Assembly (NCBI GenBank): GCA_900552915.1
Contig: USBS01000006.1
Span: 1-36,503, forward strand
Direction of reading: 5' to 3'
DNA: 36,503 nt
Origin: an uncultured Sutterella sp.
GTDB taxonomy: Bacteria; Pseudomonadota; Gammaproteobacteria; Burkholderiales; Burkholderiaceae_F
In this document: positions 8,295-16,422 of the stretch, one piece after another
Numbering within the stretch: position 1 is the first letter of the stretch
Layout of the letters: each line of letters starts with the position of its first letter
Translations under genes and position numbers: made by a program
The notes under the pieces: model-generated
The model's input: the letters and a program-made list of their open reading frames with translations, nothing else
Database searches by the model: none
What the model was told of the DNA's origin: nothing

Positions 8295-8388
8295 TGGCGG
8301 AGAAGGAGGGATTCGAACCCTCGAGGCCAGTTATTTTTGACCTGCACCCTTAGCAGGGGTGTGCCTTCAGCCACTCGGCCACTTCTCC
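8295..8388 (-). tRNA. serX: tRNA-Ser (anticodon GCT)
   Basis: Read on the minus strand, the 94-base sequence starts GGAGAAGTGGCCGAGTGG and ends CTTCTCCGCCA, pairing its ends into a 7-bp acceptor stem with an encoded CCA. The T-arm GGGTTCGAATCCC is present, and the anticodon loop CTGCTAA places GCT at 8352-8354, so it reads AGC/AGT serine codons. The long variable arm between anticodon stem and T-arm is the class II feature of serine tRNAs. The gene symbol is only conventional. Confidence 0.96.
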
Positions 8389-8572
8389 GACCGCGCGAAT
8401 TCCACCATACGTGGAACCGCATCACGGTGAGCGCTGAATATTACAGAAAAGTTCCCGAATGTGCAAAAGAATCGGAAAAAAACATCAGGTACCTGCTTGT
8501 CTGTCATTCGATTGTCAACTAACTTCGGATGGCCTGCAAGTGTCCTTGATTTTTATGGTATGAAAATGTTTC

Positions 8573-8651
8573 CACAATTGCGCACGTGAAAAAACGACAA
8601 AAAATCACGATTGCGACAGGTTTTGAGAGGCTCTTTTCCACGATTGCGACA
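8573..8651. repeat. Three 13-bp direct repeats spaced 33 bp, upstream of the DMT exporter
   Basis: In the 341-bp gap between tRNA-Ser and the exporter gene (8389-8729), the motif CACGATTGCGACA occurs identically at 8606-8618 and 8639-8651, and a looser copy, CACAATTGCGCAC, at 8573-8585. The copies start exactly 33 bp apart, close to three helical turns, so a bound protein would sit on the same DNA face. That arrangement suggests cooperative operators for the downstream gene. The remainder of the gap should hold the tRNA promoter on the minus strand; I could not place it with confidence. Confidence 0.55.
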
Positions 8652-8729
8652 ATTGGCGGTTCCCGAGTGTGAGCATGATCGGCGACAGACTACAATGCCG
8701 AGCGGATAACGAACCTGTGCGCTAACCAA

Positions 8730-9623
8730 ATGAACCGGCTTTTCTTTCTCGGCTTTCTTCTGACTGTCATCGCCTCAATCTTTTGGGGTGCCATGGGCAC
8801 GGCCGTTCAACATCTGTTCCTGGTTAAAAGCGGTTTTTCCGCTTTGGGGCTCGTGACGCTGCGTCAACTTTCGGCGGGGCTCCTTTTCGTGGCGATCGGT
8901 ACGCTTGTGATGCCGCGCAAAATGTGGTCGGTATTTTCCGACCGCAAGCTGCTTTTTGAAATTGTCGTGAGCGGCGTTCTGGTCTTCCTGGCGCACTTTT
9001 GCTTTTTCCGCTCGATTTTCTATTCCAATGCCGGCACAGCGGCTATTTTTCTGACGCTTAATCCGTTACTGGCGGGCATTTGGCTTGCATTCTTTCGCGG
9101 CCGCCGAATGTCTGCTGTCGAGTTGGTCTGCATGGTGCTTGCCGCTGCGGGCGTGGCATTGATGGTCACCGACGGTGACTTTACGGGACTCAAATTTTCC
9201 GCAATGGCAGTCGTATGGGGGCTTTGCTCAGCTGTTTTTGCGACGGCCTTCAGCATTCAGCCGCAAAAGCCTTCGGCCAAGATCGGCGTGACGGTGGTTG
9301 TTGCCTGGGCGTTTCTTTTCGGCGGTCTCATTGCGTCGGTTTTTTGTCCGCCCTGGACGCTTGAAATCAATTGGAACCTCACAGTGGCGGCGGACTTTTC
9401 CTTCATTGTGCTCTTCGGCACTGTGGCAGCGTTCTGGCTCTATTTGACCGGCCTCAAATACATTTCCCCCGTTGTCTCGGGGCTTGTCGTGTGTCTTGAG
9501 CCACTTTCGGCCATCGTCTTTTCGATGGTGCTGTTGGGCGACATATTGGGTTTCTGGCAGACGGTGGGCGTCGTGTTGGTTTTGGCCAACATCTGCCTTT
9601 TGGCGCTCGCGCGTCAACGGTAG
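8730..9623 (+). CDS. DMT-family (EamA) exporter
   Basis: A 297-residue inner-membrane protein with ten hydrophobic segments in two EamA repeats, as in drug/metabolite transporters that export amino acids or other metabolites. Characteristic segments are the N-terminal IASIFWGAMGTAVQHLF, AGTAAIFLTLNPLLAGIWLA near the middle of repeat 1, and GLKYISPVVSGLVVCLEPLS in repeat 2. Start ATG at 8730 lies 78 bp past the last of three phased 13-bp repeats, and has no strong Shine-Dalgarno. It ends 9 bp from the convergent queH stop. The substrate is unknown. Confidence 0.88.
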   Translation: MNRLFFLGFLLTVIASIFWGAMGTAVQHLFLVKSGFSALGLVTLRQLSAGLLFVAIGTLVMPRKMWSVFSDRKLLFEIVVSGVLVFLAHFCFFRSIFYSNAGTAAIFLTLNPLLAGIWLAFFRGRRMSAVELVCMVLAAAGVALMVTDGDFTGLKFSAMAVVWGLCSAVFATAFSIQPQKPSAKIGVTVVVAWAFLFGGLIASVFCPPWTLEINWNLTVAADFSFIVLFGTVAAFWLYLTGLKYISPVVSGLVVCLEPLSAIVFSMVLLGDILGFWQTVGVVLVLANICLLALARQR

Positions 9624-9632
9624 AGGTGACCG

Positions 9633-10232
9633 TCAGAGGTCGGCAGCTTGCTCCTGTGCTTTTCGGGCAGCGATTTCGGCAGCTCGTTTTTGTGCATCCC
9701 GATAAGAAAATTCACAGCCGCACCCGGTCTGATTGTAGAAGCCGTAGAACTTCAGGAGCGCATTGCGGCGATCCTGAAGGCCATCCTTGCGCCAGTTCTT
9801 ATCCCAGTACTCGACATCGTCGTATTCGGCGGCGGCAATTTTGCCTGCGGTGTTGACCTGATCCAGGGATTTCCAACGGCTGGAGGCAAGCGTCGTGGTA
9901 AAGCGGGCGATGCCTCGGTCGTGTGCGACTTTGGCGGCCGCGCGCAAGCGCACCGTGAAGCAGACTTCGCAACGGCGTCCGCGTTCGGGCTCGTTTTCAA
10001 GCCCTTTGACGTTTTCAAGCCACGCCTCGTGATTCCAGTCGCCGTCGATCACCTCAACGCCGAGTTTTTCGCAGTGGCGCGTGAGTTCGGCTTTGCGCTT
10101 TTCATATTCGGTCTGAGGAAAGATGTTCGGGTTGAAGTAAAAGACAACGGGGCGGATGTCGTGAGCGAGCATCCACTCGAGGACGGCCGCAGAACACGGC
10201 GCGCAGCAACTGTGCAGAAGAACGGTTTCCAT
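9633..10232 (-). CDS. queH: Epoxyqueuosine reductase QueH
   Basis: A 199-residue cytosolic Fe-S enzyme that reduces epoxyqueuosine to queuosine at the wobble base of GUN-anticodon tRNAs, the last step of queuosine synthesis. The hallmark cysteine clusters are present: HSCCAPC (Cys9, Cys10, Cys13), RRCEVCF (Cys88, Cys91) and TGCGCEFS (Cys171, Cys173), along with TTLASSRWKS and YFNPNIFPQTEYEKR. QueH is the non-homologous replacement for the cobalamin-dependent QueG. The final motif reads NQTGCGC where many family members have a Tyr before CGC, a minor variation. The gene is monocistronic here, converging with the DMT exporter and divergent from rpsU. Confidence 0.93.
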   Translation of the reverse strand: METVLLHSCCAPCSAAVLEWMLAHDIRPVVFYFNPNIFPQTEYEKRKAELTRHCEKLGVEVIDGDWNHEAWLENVKGLENEPERGRRCEVCFTVRLRAAAKVAHDRGIARFTTTLASSRWKSLDQVNTAGKIAAAEYDDVEYWDKNWRKDGLQDRRNALLKFYGFYNQTGCGCEFSYRDAQKRAAEIAARKAQEQAADL

Positions 10233-10301
10233 GATGCGCGAAGTTTAGCCTTGCTGGTGCGGCAAAAGACTGAATTGCCAAAAAAATTTTGCTCGTGTGT
10301 G

Positions 10302-10330
10302 TTTACTTTGCAGTGGATTTGTGTCAGAAT
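10302..10330 (+). promoter_or_regulatory. Candidate sigma-70 promoter for rpsU
   Basis: TTTACT at 10302-10307 and CAGAAT at 10325-10330 are separated by exactly 17 bp, each matching the -35 and -10 consensus at four of six positions. Transcription would begin near 10337, leaving a leader of about 115 bases before rpsU. Prediction by eye only. Confidence 0.45.
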
Positions 10331-10452
10331 GCGGTCTCTCTAAATTTTTTGGCGCACCGGATTTGCGCCCGCGACCGATCGATACGTACGACGGCGCCGG
10401 CAGTCCTGTGCGATGTATCAACAACTAATATCCTAGGATCAGGTGCTTATCA

Positions 10453-10665
10453 ATGCCCACCATTCGCGTTAAGGAAAACGAACCCTTTGAGGTTGCGCTG
10501 CGTCGTTTCAAGCGCACCATCGAAAAGTCCGGCCTGCTGACCGAGCTTCGTGCCCGTGAGTTCTACGAAAAGCCCACGGCTGAACGCAAGCGCAAGAAGG
10601 CTGCTGCCATCAAGCGTCACTACAAGCGTCTTCGCAGCATGATGTTGCCCAAGAAGCTGTACTAA
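10453..10665 (+). CDS. rpsU: Ribosomal protein bS21
   Basis: A 70-residue small-subunit protein, [20 protein letters not shown] then the basic [18 protein letters not shown], typical in length and sequence for bS21, which helps 30S subunits start translation. An AGGTG element lies 7 bases before the ATG. As in many proteobacteria it heads the macromolecular synthesis block with dnaG and rpoD; here yqeY lies between it and dnaG, and a strong hairpin-T-run follows it. Confidence 0.97.
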   Translation: MPTIRVKENEPFEVALRRFKRTIEKSGLLTELRAREFYEKPTAERKRKKAAAIKRHYKRLRSMMLPKKLY

Positions 10666-10734
10666 TTCGCTCGCGCAGTACAGACTGAAGCCGGCTTGAA
10701 GAAAAGGCCGGAATTAGCTTGATAAGCCAGAAAG

Positions 10735-10768
10735 ACGGCCGTCTCGAAAGTGAGTTGGCCGTTTTTTC
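10735..10768 (+). terminator. Intrinsic terminator/attenuator between rpsU and yqeY
   Basis: ACGGCC at 10735-10740 pairs with GGCCGT at 10757-10762, with an inner CTC/GAG stem, and six T follow. It sits inside the rpsU-yqeY-dnaG run, where it would let rpsU be expressed above its downstream genes, as the terminator between rpsU and dnaG does in E. coli. Confidence 0.85.
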
Positions 10769-10785
10769 TTGAGTTGGAGAAAATC

Positions 10786-11232
10786 ATGACGATCAAGGAA
10801 CGCATTACCGAAGACATGAAGAGCGCCATGCGCGCGCACGATACGGCGCGTTTGTCCGCTTTGCGTTTGCTGCTTGCCGCAATCAAGCAGCGTGAAGTCG
10901 ATGAACGCGTCGAGGCGACCGACGAACTCGTAACCGGCGTCATCGGCAAGCTTGTCAAGCAGCGCCGCGATTCCGTGAAGCAGTACACGGATGCCGGCCG
11001 CGACGATCTCGCGCAGAAGGAACAGTTCGAAATCGACGTACTGTCCGTGTATCTGCCCGCTCAGATGTCCGACGACGACATCAAGGCCGTTGTGGCGGCT
11101 GCGATTGCCGAAACGGGCGCTACCGGCATGGCCGCGATGGGCAAGGTGATGGGCATCGTCAAGGGCAAGTGCGCCGGCAAGGCCGATATGGGCCGCGTTT
11201 CCGCGCTTGTGAAGGCTGCTTTGTCGGCCTGA
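10786..11232 (+). CDS. yqeY: YqeY / GatB-related protein
   Basis: A 148-residue protein of the GatB/YqeY family: MTIKERITEDMKSAMRAHDT at the start, LRLLLAAIKQREVDER, then a C-terminal GATGMAAMGKVMGIVKGKCAGKADM similar to the tail domain of the amidotransferase subunit GatB. Its exact function is unknown, though the domain binds tRNA in GatB. The ATG at 10786 is chosen over an in-frame upstream start because of its well-spaced TTGGAGA; the upstream residues would run through the terminator. Position between rpsU and dnaG is usual in betaproteobacteria. Confidence 0.92.
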   Translation: MTIKERITEDMKSAMRAHDTARLSALRLLLAAIKQREVDERVEATDELVTGVIGKLVKQRRDSVKQYTDAGRDDLAQKEQFEIDVLSVYLPAQMSDDDIKAVVAAAIAETGATGMAAMGKVMGIVKGKCAGKADMGRVSALVKAALSA

Positions 11233-11254
11233 TTGCCGCGTATTCGATTGCCTC

Positions 11255-11276
11255 GGAGTCGTCCTCGGACGACTCC
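11255..11276 (+). promoter_or_regulatory. Perfect 10-bp hairpin upstream of dnaG
   Basis: GGAGTCGTCC at 11255-11264 and GGACGACTCC at 11267-11276 are exact reverse complements with two bases between them. No T run follows, so it is more likely an mRNA processing or stabilising element in the 142-bp yqeY-dnaG gap than a terminator. The remaining gap should carry the dnaG translation start, whose Shine-Dalgarno is weak. Confidence 0.5.
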
Positions 11277-11374
11277 CGTCAAGACTGCGGAACGCCGACG
11301 CGTTTGTGTGGCAAACGTGTCAGAATCGAGCGTGCCGCAGTTTGTTTTTCTTCTTCTTTCTCTTTTAGCAGCCG

Positions 11375-13261
11375 ATGATCCCGGAGAGTTTCATTCAAGA
11401 GCTTTTGAGCCGCATCGACATTGTTGAGGTGATCAACAAGGTCTCGCCCTTGAAGCGCACCGGGAAAAACTTCATGTGCTGCTGTCCGTTTCATAAGGAA
11501 AAGACGCCGTCTTTTTCCGTGAGTCAGCAAAAGCAGTTCTTCAAGTGCTTCGGCTGCGGCGCCGCGGGAAACGTCATCGGCTTCGTGATGCGCTACGAGG
11601 GGCTATCGTACCCGGACGCCATCCGCAAGCTTGCCGAGTCGATCGGCATGACGGTTCCGGAAACACCGCGCGATCGGGAGGCCCGCACGAGAGCCAGGTC
11701 GCTTACCGACATGATGAAGGCGGCCGCCGACTTTTACTCGTCTTGCCTGAAAACCAACACCCGCACGATCGAGTACCTCAAGCGCCGCGGCATTTCGGGA
11801 GAAACCGCTGCGCGTTTCTCCCTCGGTTATTCTCCCGATGCCTGGCAGCCTCTTAAGGATGTCTTCGGCGAACAGTACGCAAGCAAGGATCTGGAGGAAG
11901 AGGGCGGCTGCGGTCTGGTGATCAAAAACGGTGAGAAGCGCTACGACCGTTTCCGCGGCCGTTTGATGTTTCCGATTCGCAACCCGAGAGGGCAGGTGAT
12001 CGCCTTCGGCGCGCGTACCCTAAACGGTGACGAGCATCCTAAGTACCTAAATAGTCCCGAGACGGCGCTCTACCATAAAAGTCGGGAAATCTACGGCTTT
12101 TTTGAGGCTGCCGCGACGATTCGCGAAAAGCGCCGCGCAATTGTCTGCGAGGGGTACATGGACGTGATTCAGCTTTCGCAGGCAGGTTTTACCGAGGCGT
12201 GTGCCGCTTTGGGAACCGCCGTGACGGCCGAGCACGTGCAAAAGCTTCTGCGTGCCGCCGATACCGTGTACTTCAGCTTCGACGGCGACAGCGCAGGCCA
12301 ACATGCCTTGCGCCGTGCGCTTGAGGCGGCTTTGCCGGTGATTGAGGACGATCAGGAAATCCGCTTTGTGGTGCTGCCCGTCGAGCACGATCCCGACAGC
12401 CTTATCAAGGAAAAGGGAGCGCAGGCGTTTGAAGACGAACTGCAAAAGAGCCTCACGCTCACGCAATATTTTGTGCGCACTGTCGCCGAAGGCAAAGATT
12501 TGGCAACAGCCGAAGGCCGCAGTCAGTTTGTGGCTGAAAGTAAGCCTCTGGTTGTATCCATGCGTACGGCTCCGATTCTGCGGCGGCAGCTTATCGGGGA
12601 GCTCGCCATGCATGCGCGCATGAGCCCCGAAGAGTTCGAGCGGTTGTGCGGCATCGCGCCGGTAAGAACGTTGCCTCCCGCCAATCCTCTCACCGGAATG
12701 CACTTTGATGCTCACCGCACGCGCCCCTTTGCGGGCGGCGGATTTCAGCGCAAGCCCTACTTCGGCACAGGTGCCGCCCCCGTGTCGCTTGCGCCGACCG
12801 GGGATATGCGGGAGCGGCTTCTGCAGAATCTGCTGAACTTTCCGGTGCTTGCCGTGGAATTTTCCTCACGCATCGAAGACGAATTCGTCGGAAGCGACTC
12901 CGATGCTGCTCGCGAGATCCTGGAGGTCTGGCGCACGATTACCGGAGCCGAAGAGCCGCTGCTGCAAAGTCAGTTGATTTTGGAGCGGCTGCAGACCAGT
13001 CCTTTTTATGCGCATTACAGCGATCTGATCGGTCGCGAAATGGTGCTCCAGACGCCTGAAAACGCGGCTCGCGTCGAAGTGGAGCTCACGTTCGACAGAC
13101 TCGAATTGCAGCGCGTGGAGGCGGCTTTGGCGCAGGCAACGACCGAAGCCAAGCCCGATATTCAAAAGGTATTAGGGCTCGACGCCAAACGTAAGTCGCT
13201 CAAAAGCCGCATTGAAGAGGTGCAAAAGCAGTTTGCACTGCATCATATCGGCGAAGCCTGA
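11375..13261 (+). CDS. dnaG: DNA primase
   Basis: A 628-residue primase that lays RNA primers for the replication fork, acting with DnaB. Residues 37-61 form the zinc-binding module (CPFH, Cys37/His40, and CFGC, Cys58/Cys61). The catalytic TOPRIM domain has the acidic EGYMDVI near residue 262 and FDGDSAG near residue 305. The region beyond about residue 470 is the less conserved DnaB-interacting domain. The start MIPESFIQELLSRIDIV matches the usual betaproteobacterial N-terminus, although it lacks a strong Shine-Dalgarno. The gene ends 14 bp from the convergent argO stop. Confidence 0.97.
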   Translation: MIPESFIQELLSRIDIVEVINKVSPLKRTGKNFMCCCPFHKEKTPSFSVSQQKQFFKCFGCGAAGNVIGFVMRYEGLSYPDAIRKLAESIGMTVPETPRDREARTRARSLTDMMKAAADFYSSCLKTNTRTIEYLKRRGISGETAARFSLGYSPDAWQPLKDVFGEQYASKDLEEEGGCGLVIKNGEKRYDRFRGRLMFPIRNPRGQVIAFGARTLNGDEHPKYLNSPETALYHKSREIYGFFEAAATIREKRRAIVCEGYMDVIQLSQAGFTEACAALGTAVTAEHVQKLLRAADTVYFSFDGDSAGQHALRRALEAALPVIEDDQEIRFVVLPVEHDPDSLIKEKGAQAFEDELQKSLTLTQYFVRTVAEGKDLATAEGRSQFVAESKPLVVSMRTAPILRRQLIGELAMHARMSPEEFERLCGIAPVRTLPPANPLTGMHFDAHRTRPFAGGGFQRKPYFGTGAAPVSLAPTGDMRERLLQNLLNFPVLAVEFSSRIEDEFVGSDSDAAREILEVWRTITGAEEPLLQSQLILERLQTSPFYAHYSDLIGREMVLQTPENAARVEVELTFDRLELQRVEAALAQATTEAKPDIQKVLGLDAKRKSLKSRIEEVQKQFALHHIGEA

Positions 13262-13274
13262 TTTTTCTGTTTGT

Positions 13275-13886
13275 CTATGCCAGCGGATGAGCGGCAAGCG
13301 TTGCCGCAATCGCCCACATCACGACGGCAATCAAGCCGTCGAGCACCTGCCAGGCTTTGGGGTTTGCAAAAAAGGGCTGCAGCAGCCGCGCCCCGAAGCC
13401 CAACCCAGTAAACCAGACGACGCTTGCGACAATTGCGCCTGCGGCAAAGATCCAGCGTGACTCGCCGTACTGCGCGGCAATCGAGCCCAAAAGCACAACA
13501 GTGTCGAGGTACACGTGTGGGTTCAAGAAGGTAAAAGCGAGACACGCCGTAAGGGCTTTTGCGAGCGAGCCGGCCGTTTCGCCCGAAGCCTGTAGGGCGC
13601 TACCTCCTGTCCATGCGCGTTTTGCAGCCATAAAACCGTAGACAGCAAGAAAAACTGCGCCGCCCCAACGGAACAATTCCAACATCCAGGCGTTTGCTTT
13701 GATTACGGCACCCATGCCGGCTACACCTGCGCTGATGCAGAGTACGTCTCCCAGAATGCACACGAGCACAACCGGCAGTACGAACTGACGAAGCAGTCCC
13801 TGCCGTAGCACGAAGGCGTTTTGTGCGCCGATGGCGATGATGAGGCCCGCTCCCGTACCAAACCCCGAAAGAAACGTAGCAAGCAT
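13275..13886 (-). CDS. argO: LysE/ArgO-family amino-acid exporter
   Basis: A 203-residue inner-membrane exporter with six hydrophobic segments. FGTGAGLIIAIGAQNAFVLRQGL at the N-terminus and LAFTFLNPHVYLDTVVLLGS in the middle are the defining motifs of the LysE/ArgO branch, which exports arginine or lysine. I use the ATG at 13886; a TTG at 13898 would add four residues. It runs against the flanking genes and so separates dnaG from glnK-amtB. The 290-bp gap upstream (13887-14176) should hold its promoter as well as that of glnK. No LysG/ArgP-type regulator lies beside it. Confidence 0.88.
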   Translation of the reverse strand: MLATFLSGFGTGAGLIIAIGAQNAFVLRQGLLRQFVLPVVLVCILGDVLCISAGVAGMGAVIKANAWMLELFRWGGAVFLAVYGFMAAKRAWTGGSALQASGETAGSLAKALTACLAFTFLNPHVYLDTVVLLGSIAAQYGESRWIFAAGAIVASVVWFTGLGFGARLLQPFFANPKAWQVLDGLIAVVMWAIAATLAAHPLA

Positions 13887-14062
13887 GCGTTGACTCAAGA
13901 AAAAGCGTTGCGCACCAAAGACGATTTCAAGTAGATCATTTTGCTGATCCGAGTCGGTGCGAAGTAAAAGGGCGGGCGGCTTTCAAAGTATGCCTGCCGC
14001 AGGTGCCTGATGCTGTGCGCACTTTAATGCAAAAACGCTCAATCGTGCGCTCGGCGGGATGA

Positions 14063-14515
<453 letters not shown>

Positions 14516-14560
14516 CGAAATTGAGAAGTAAAGCAACAACAGACAATAGGGAGACAAAAA

Positions 14561-15844
14561 ATGACAATTTCAGTAGGGAGAATTGCGGCGGCTTTGCTTT
14601 GCGCTGCCTCGGGCCTGGCATCTGCTGCCGAGCCTGAGGTCAATCCCATGGATAAGGCAGACGTCGCTTGGATGCTCATTGCGACAACGCTCGTGCTTTT
14701 TATGACCATTCCCGGAATCGCACTTTTCTACGGCGGAATGGCGCGCAAAAAGAATGTGCTTTCCGTGTTGGCGCAAACCACTGTTATTTGCTGCGCTTTG
14801 ACGCTTGTGTGGTTTATTGCAGGCTATTCGCTTGCCTTTGCGCCGGGAAATGCCTTCATAGGCAGTTTGGATCATGCTTTTTTGCGCGGCATCGACATCG
14901 CTTCGATGACGGGCAGCATCCCCACGCTTCTTTTCGTGATCTTTCAGATGACGTTTGCGGTGCTTACGGCGGCACTCATGATCGGCTCTTTTGCCGGACG
15001 CATGAAGTTTTCCGCCATGCTGATCTTTATGGTTCTATGGTCAATGCTGGTGTATGCACCCGTTTGTCATTGGGTTTGGTGCGAGGGCGGCTTTTTCTTC
15101 GAAATGGGCGCTTTGGACTACGCGGGCGGCACCGTGGTGCACATCAATGCGGGCATTGCGGGTCTGGTAGGTTGTCTCATAATCGGCAAGCGCCTGGGCT
15201 ATGGAAGAGAACCGATGAGTCCGCATAACCTGACGTTTGCAATGATCGGAGCAAGCGTTTTGTGGATCGGTTGGTTTGGATTCAACGGAGGATCGGGACT
15301 TGCCGCCAACGAGCGCGCCGTGATGGCGATACTCGTAAGCCAGATAGCGGCGGCTGCCGCAGGCTGCAGTTGGATGATCTGCGAGTGGGTTTTGCGCGGA
15401 CGGCCCTCACTTTTGGGGATGATTTCGGGTGCAATCGGCGGACTTGTGGTCATAACGCCGGCTTCGGGTTTCGTAGAGCCGGTGCCGGCATTCATCATGG
15501 GTTTGGCGGGCGGCGCCGTGTGCTTCTGGGGTGCTACTTCCTTGAAGCGGATCATGGGCTGGGACGATTCGCTTGATGCGTTCGGCGTACACGGCGTTGG
15601 CGGCATTCTGGGCGCACTTTTGACCGGCGTGTTTGCCTCAAGCGCCGTGACCGGTGCGCCGACGCTTCCGGTGTTCGAGCAGGTGGCGATTCAGGCTGCA
15701 AGCGTTGCTGCTACGGTTGTCTACGGCGGTGCGGTGAGCTTTGTGCTTTATAGAGTCATTGACGCCGTAATCGGTTTGCGTGTCAGTGCCGATGACGAAC
15801 GGCAGGGGCTGGACTTGGCGCTGCACGGCGAGCGTATTGAATAG
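14561..15844 (+). CDS. amtB: Ammonium transporter
   Basis: A 427-residue inner-membrane channel that takes up ammonium. An N-terminal signal peptide (through about residue 22, LASAAEP) precedes eleven hydrophobic segments, as in processed AmtB proteins. The twin pore histidines are visible as His194 (GTVVHINAGIAGLVG) and His344 (FGVHGVGGILG), with the structural Asp186 (LDYAGG). The C-terminal tail after residue 400 is the GlnK-binding region. It is co-transcribed with glnK and should be controlled by the sigma-54 promoter. The start ATG has a GGGAGA element upstream. Confidence 0.97.
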   Translation: MTISVGRIAAALLCAASGLASAAEPEVNPMDKADVAWMLIATTLVLFMTIPGIALFYGGMARKKNVLSVLAQTTVICCALTLVWFIAGYSLAFAPGNAFIGSLDHAFLRGIDIASMTGSIPTLLFVIFQMTFAVLTAALMIGSFAGRMKFSAMLIFMVLWSMLVYAPVCHWVWCEGGFFFEMGALDYAGGTVVHINAGIAGLVGCLIIGKRLGYGREPMSPHNLTFAMIGASVLWIGWFGFNGGSGLAANERAVMAILVSQIAAAAAGCSWMICEWVLRGRPSLLGMISGAIGGLVVITPASGFVEPVPAFIMGLAGGAVCFWGATSLKRIMGWDDSLDAFGVHGVGGILGALLTGVFASSAVTGAPTLPVFEQVAIQAASVAATVVYGGAVSFVLYRVIDAVIGLRVSADDERQGLDLALHGERIE

Positions 15845-15862
15845 TTCTTTCCGAGAGGCTTT

Positions 15863-15899
15863 GCGGGCAGTCTGAGTTTCGTCGATGCCGACTGCCTGC
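15863..15899 (+). terminator. Hairpin after amtB
   Basis: GCGGGCAGTC at 15863-15872 pairs along ten positions (one G-T) with GACTGCCTGC at 15890-15899, beginning 19 bp past the amtB stop. There is no T run after it, so it is a weak or factor-assisted terminator, or a 3-prime stabilising stem. Confidence 0.5.
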
Positions 15900-15914
15900 A
15901 ATTGGAATTCGGAT

Positions 15915-15944
15915 TTGAGAAGTTGCTTTATGTAAGGTTAAAAT
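15915..15944 (+). promoter_or_regulatory. Candidate sigma-70 promoter upstream of rpoD
   Basis: TTGAGA at 15915-15920 and TAAAAT at 15939-15944, with an 18-bp spacer, each differ from consensus by one base. The expected start site falls at about 15951, where the structured leader begins. Prediction by eye. Confidence 0.6.
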
Positions 15945-15950
15945 GCGAAG

Positions 15951-16029
15951 CTCGTGCGGATGTTTTTTTGACGCCGGCAAAAAACCGCCCAGGAGATGAG
16001 AGCGATCCATCGGAGGCGCCGCGCACGAG
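15951..16029 (+). promoter_or_regulatory. Candidate structured RNA leader upstream of rpoD
   Basis: CTCGTGCG at 15951-15958 and CGCACGAG at 16022-16029 are perfect 8-bp reverse complements closing a 63-base interior. Inside, TTTTTTG and CAAAAAA enclose ACGCCGG as a second perfect 7-bp hairpin (about 15964-15984), and CGCC/GGCG blocks offer further pairing. The start of the outer stem coincides with the predicted transcription start. I could not match it to a known riboswitch or small RNA by motif. The following 16030-16422 stretch contains a short AGCCG/CGGCT hairpin near 16062-16074 and no gene that I trust. Confidence 0.45.
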
Positions 16030-16422
16030 ATGACAATTTAAGCGTACCCGCAACCAGTCAGCCGAATCGGCTTTAAGAGGATGAGAGAATTTCCCGCCGA
16101 CGGCATGCGCAATTCAGCTCTTGGCGAACTCATGGGACGCAAGTTCGACGCAGCCACGGAAACGCGTTTTTCCGGCTGCCGGAACCTGAAATTAGATGAC
16201 CGGTACAGGCAAAGTGTGCGCACGGCGTGTGCTTTGAAGAAGAAAAATAGTCGACTTGAGAAGAAAGGGCTGCGCATTTTTCATCGTTTTTCCCGTTTGC
16301 AACTCGGCCGTGTGTTTTCATGCTTGAAGACGCAGCGGCTGTTGTCGTGCGTGAACTTCTGCAATCGGGAAAAGCACTGAGAGATCGCCCCGGCTTCTGA
16401 CTGAGCTGAAGATTCATAGGTT

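Noticed and set aside
6500..8388. Genomic island inserted at tRNA-Ser
   Set aside because: Composition and position are suggestive, but there is no integrase and no copy of the tRNA end was found as a direct repeat on the left side.
14016..14031. NtrC binding site upstream of the sigma-54 promoter
   Set aside because: The TGC-N10-GCA element has one base less than the consensus spacing, so it is not listed as a feature.
16081..16380. A 99-codon plus-strand frame in the rpoD leader
   Set aside because: Composition is unlike the neighbouring genes, there is no usable ribosome binding site, and no family is recognised; more likely untranslated leader.
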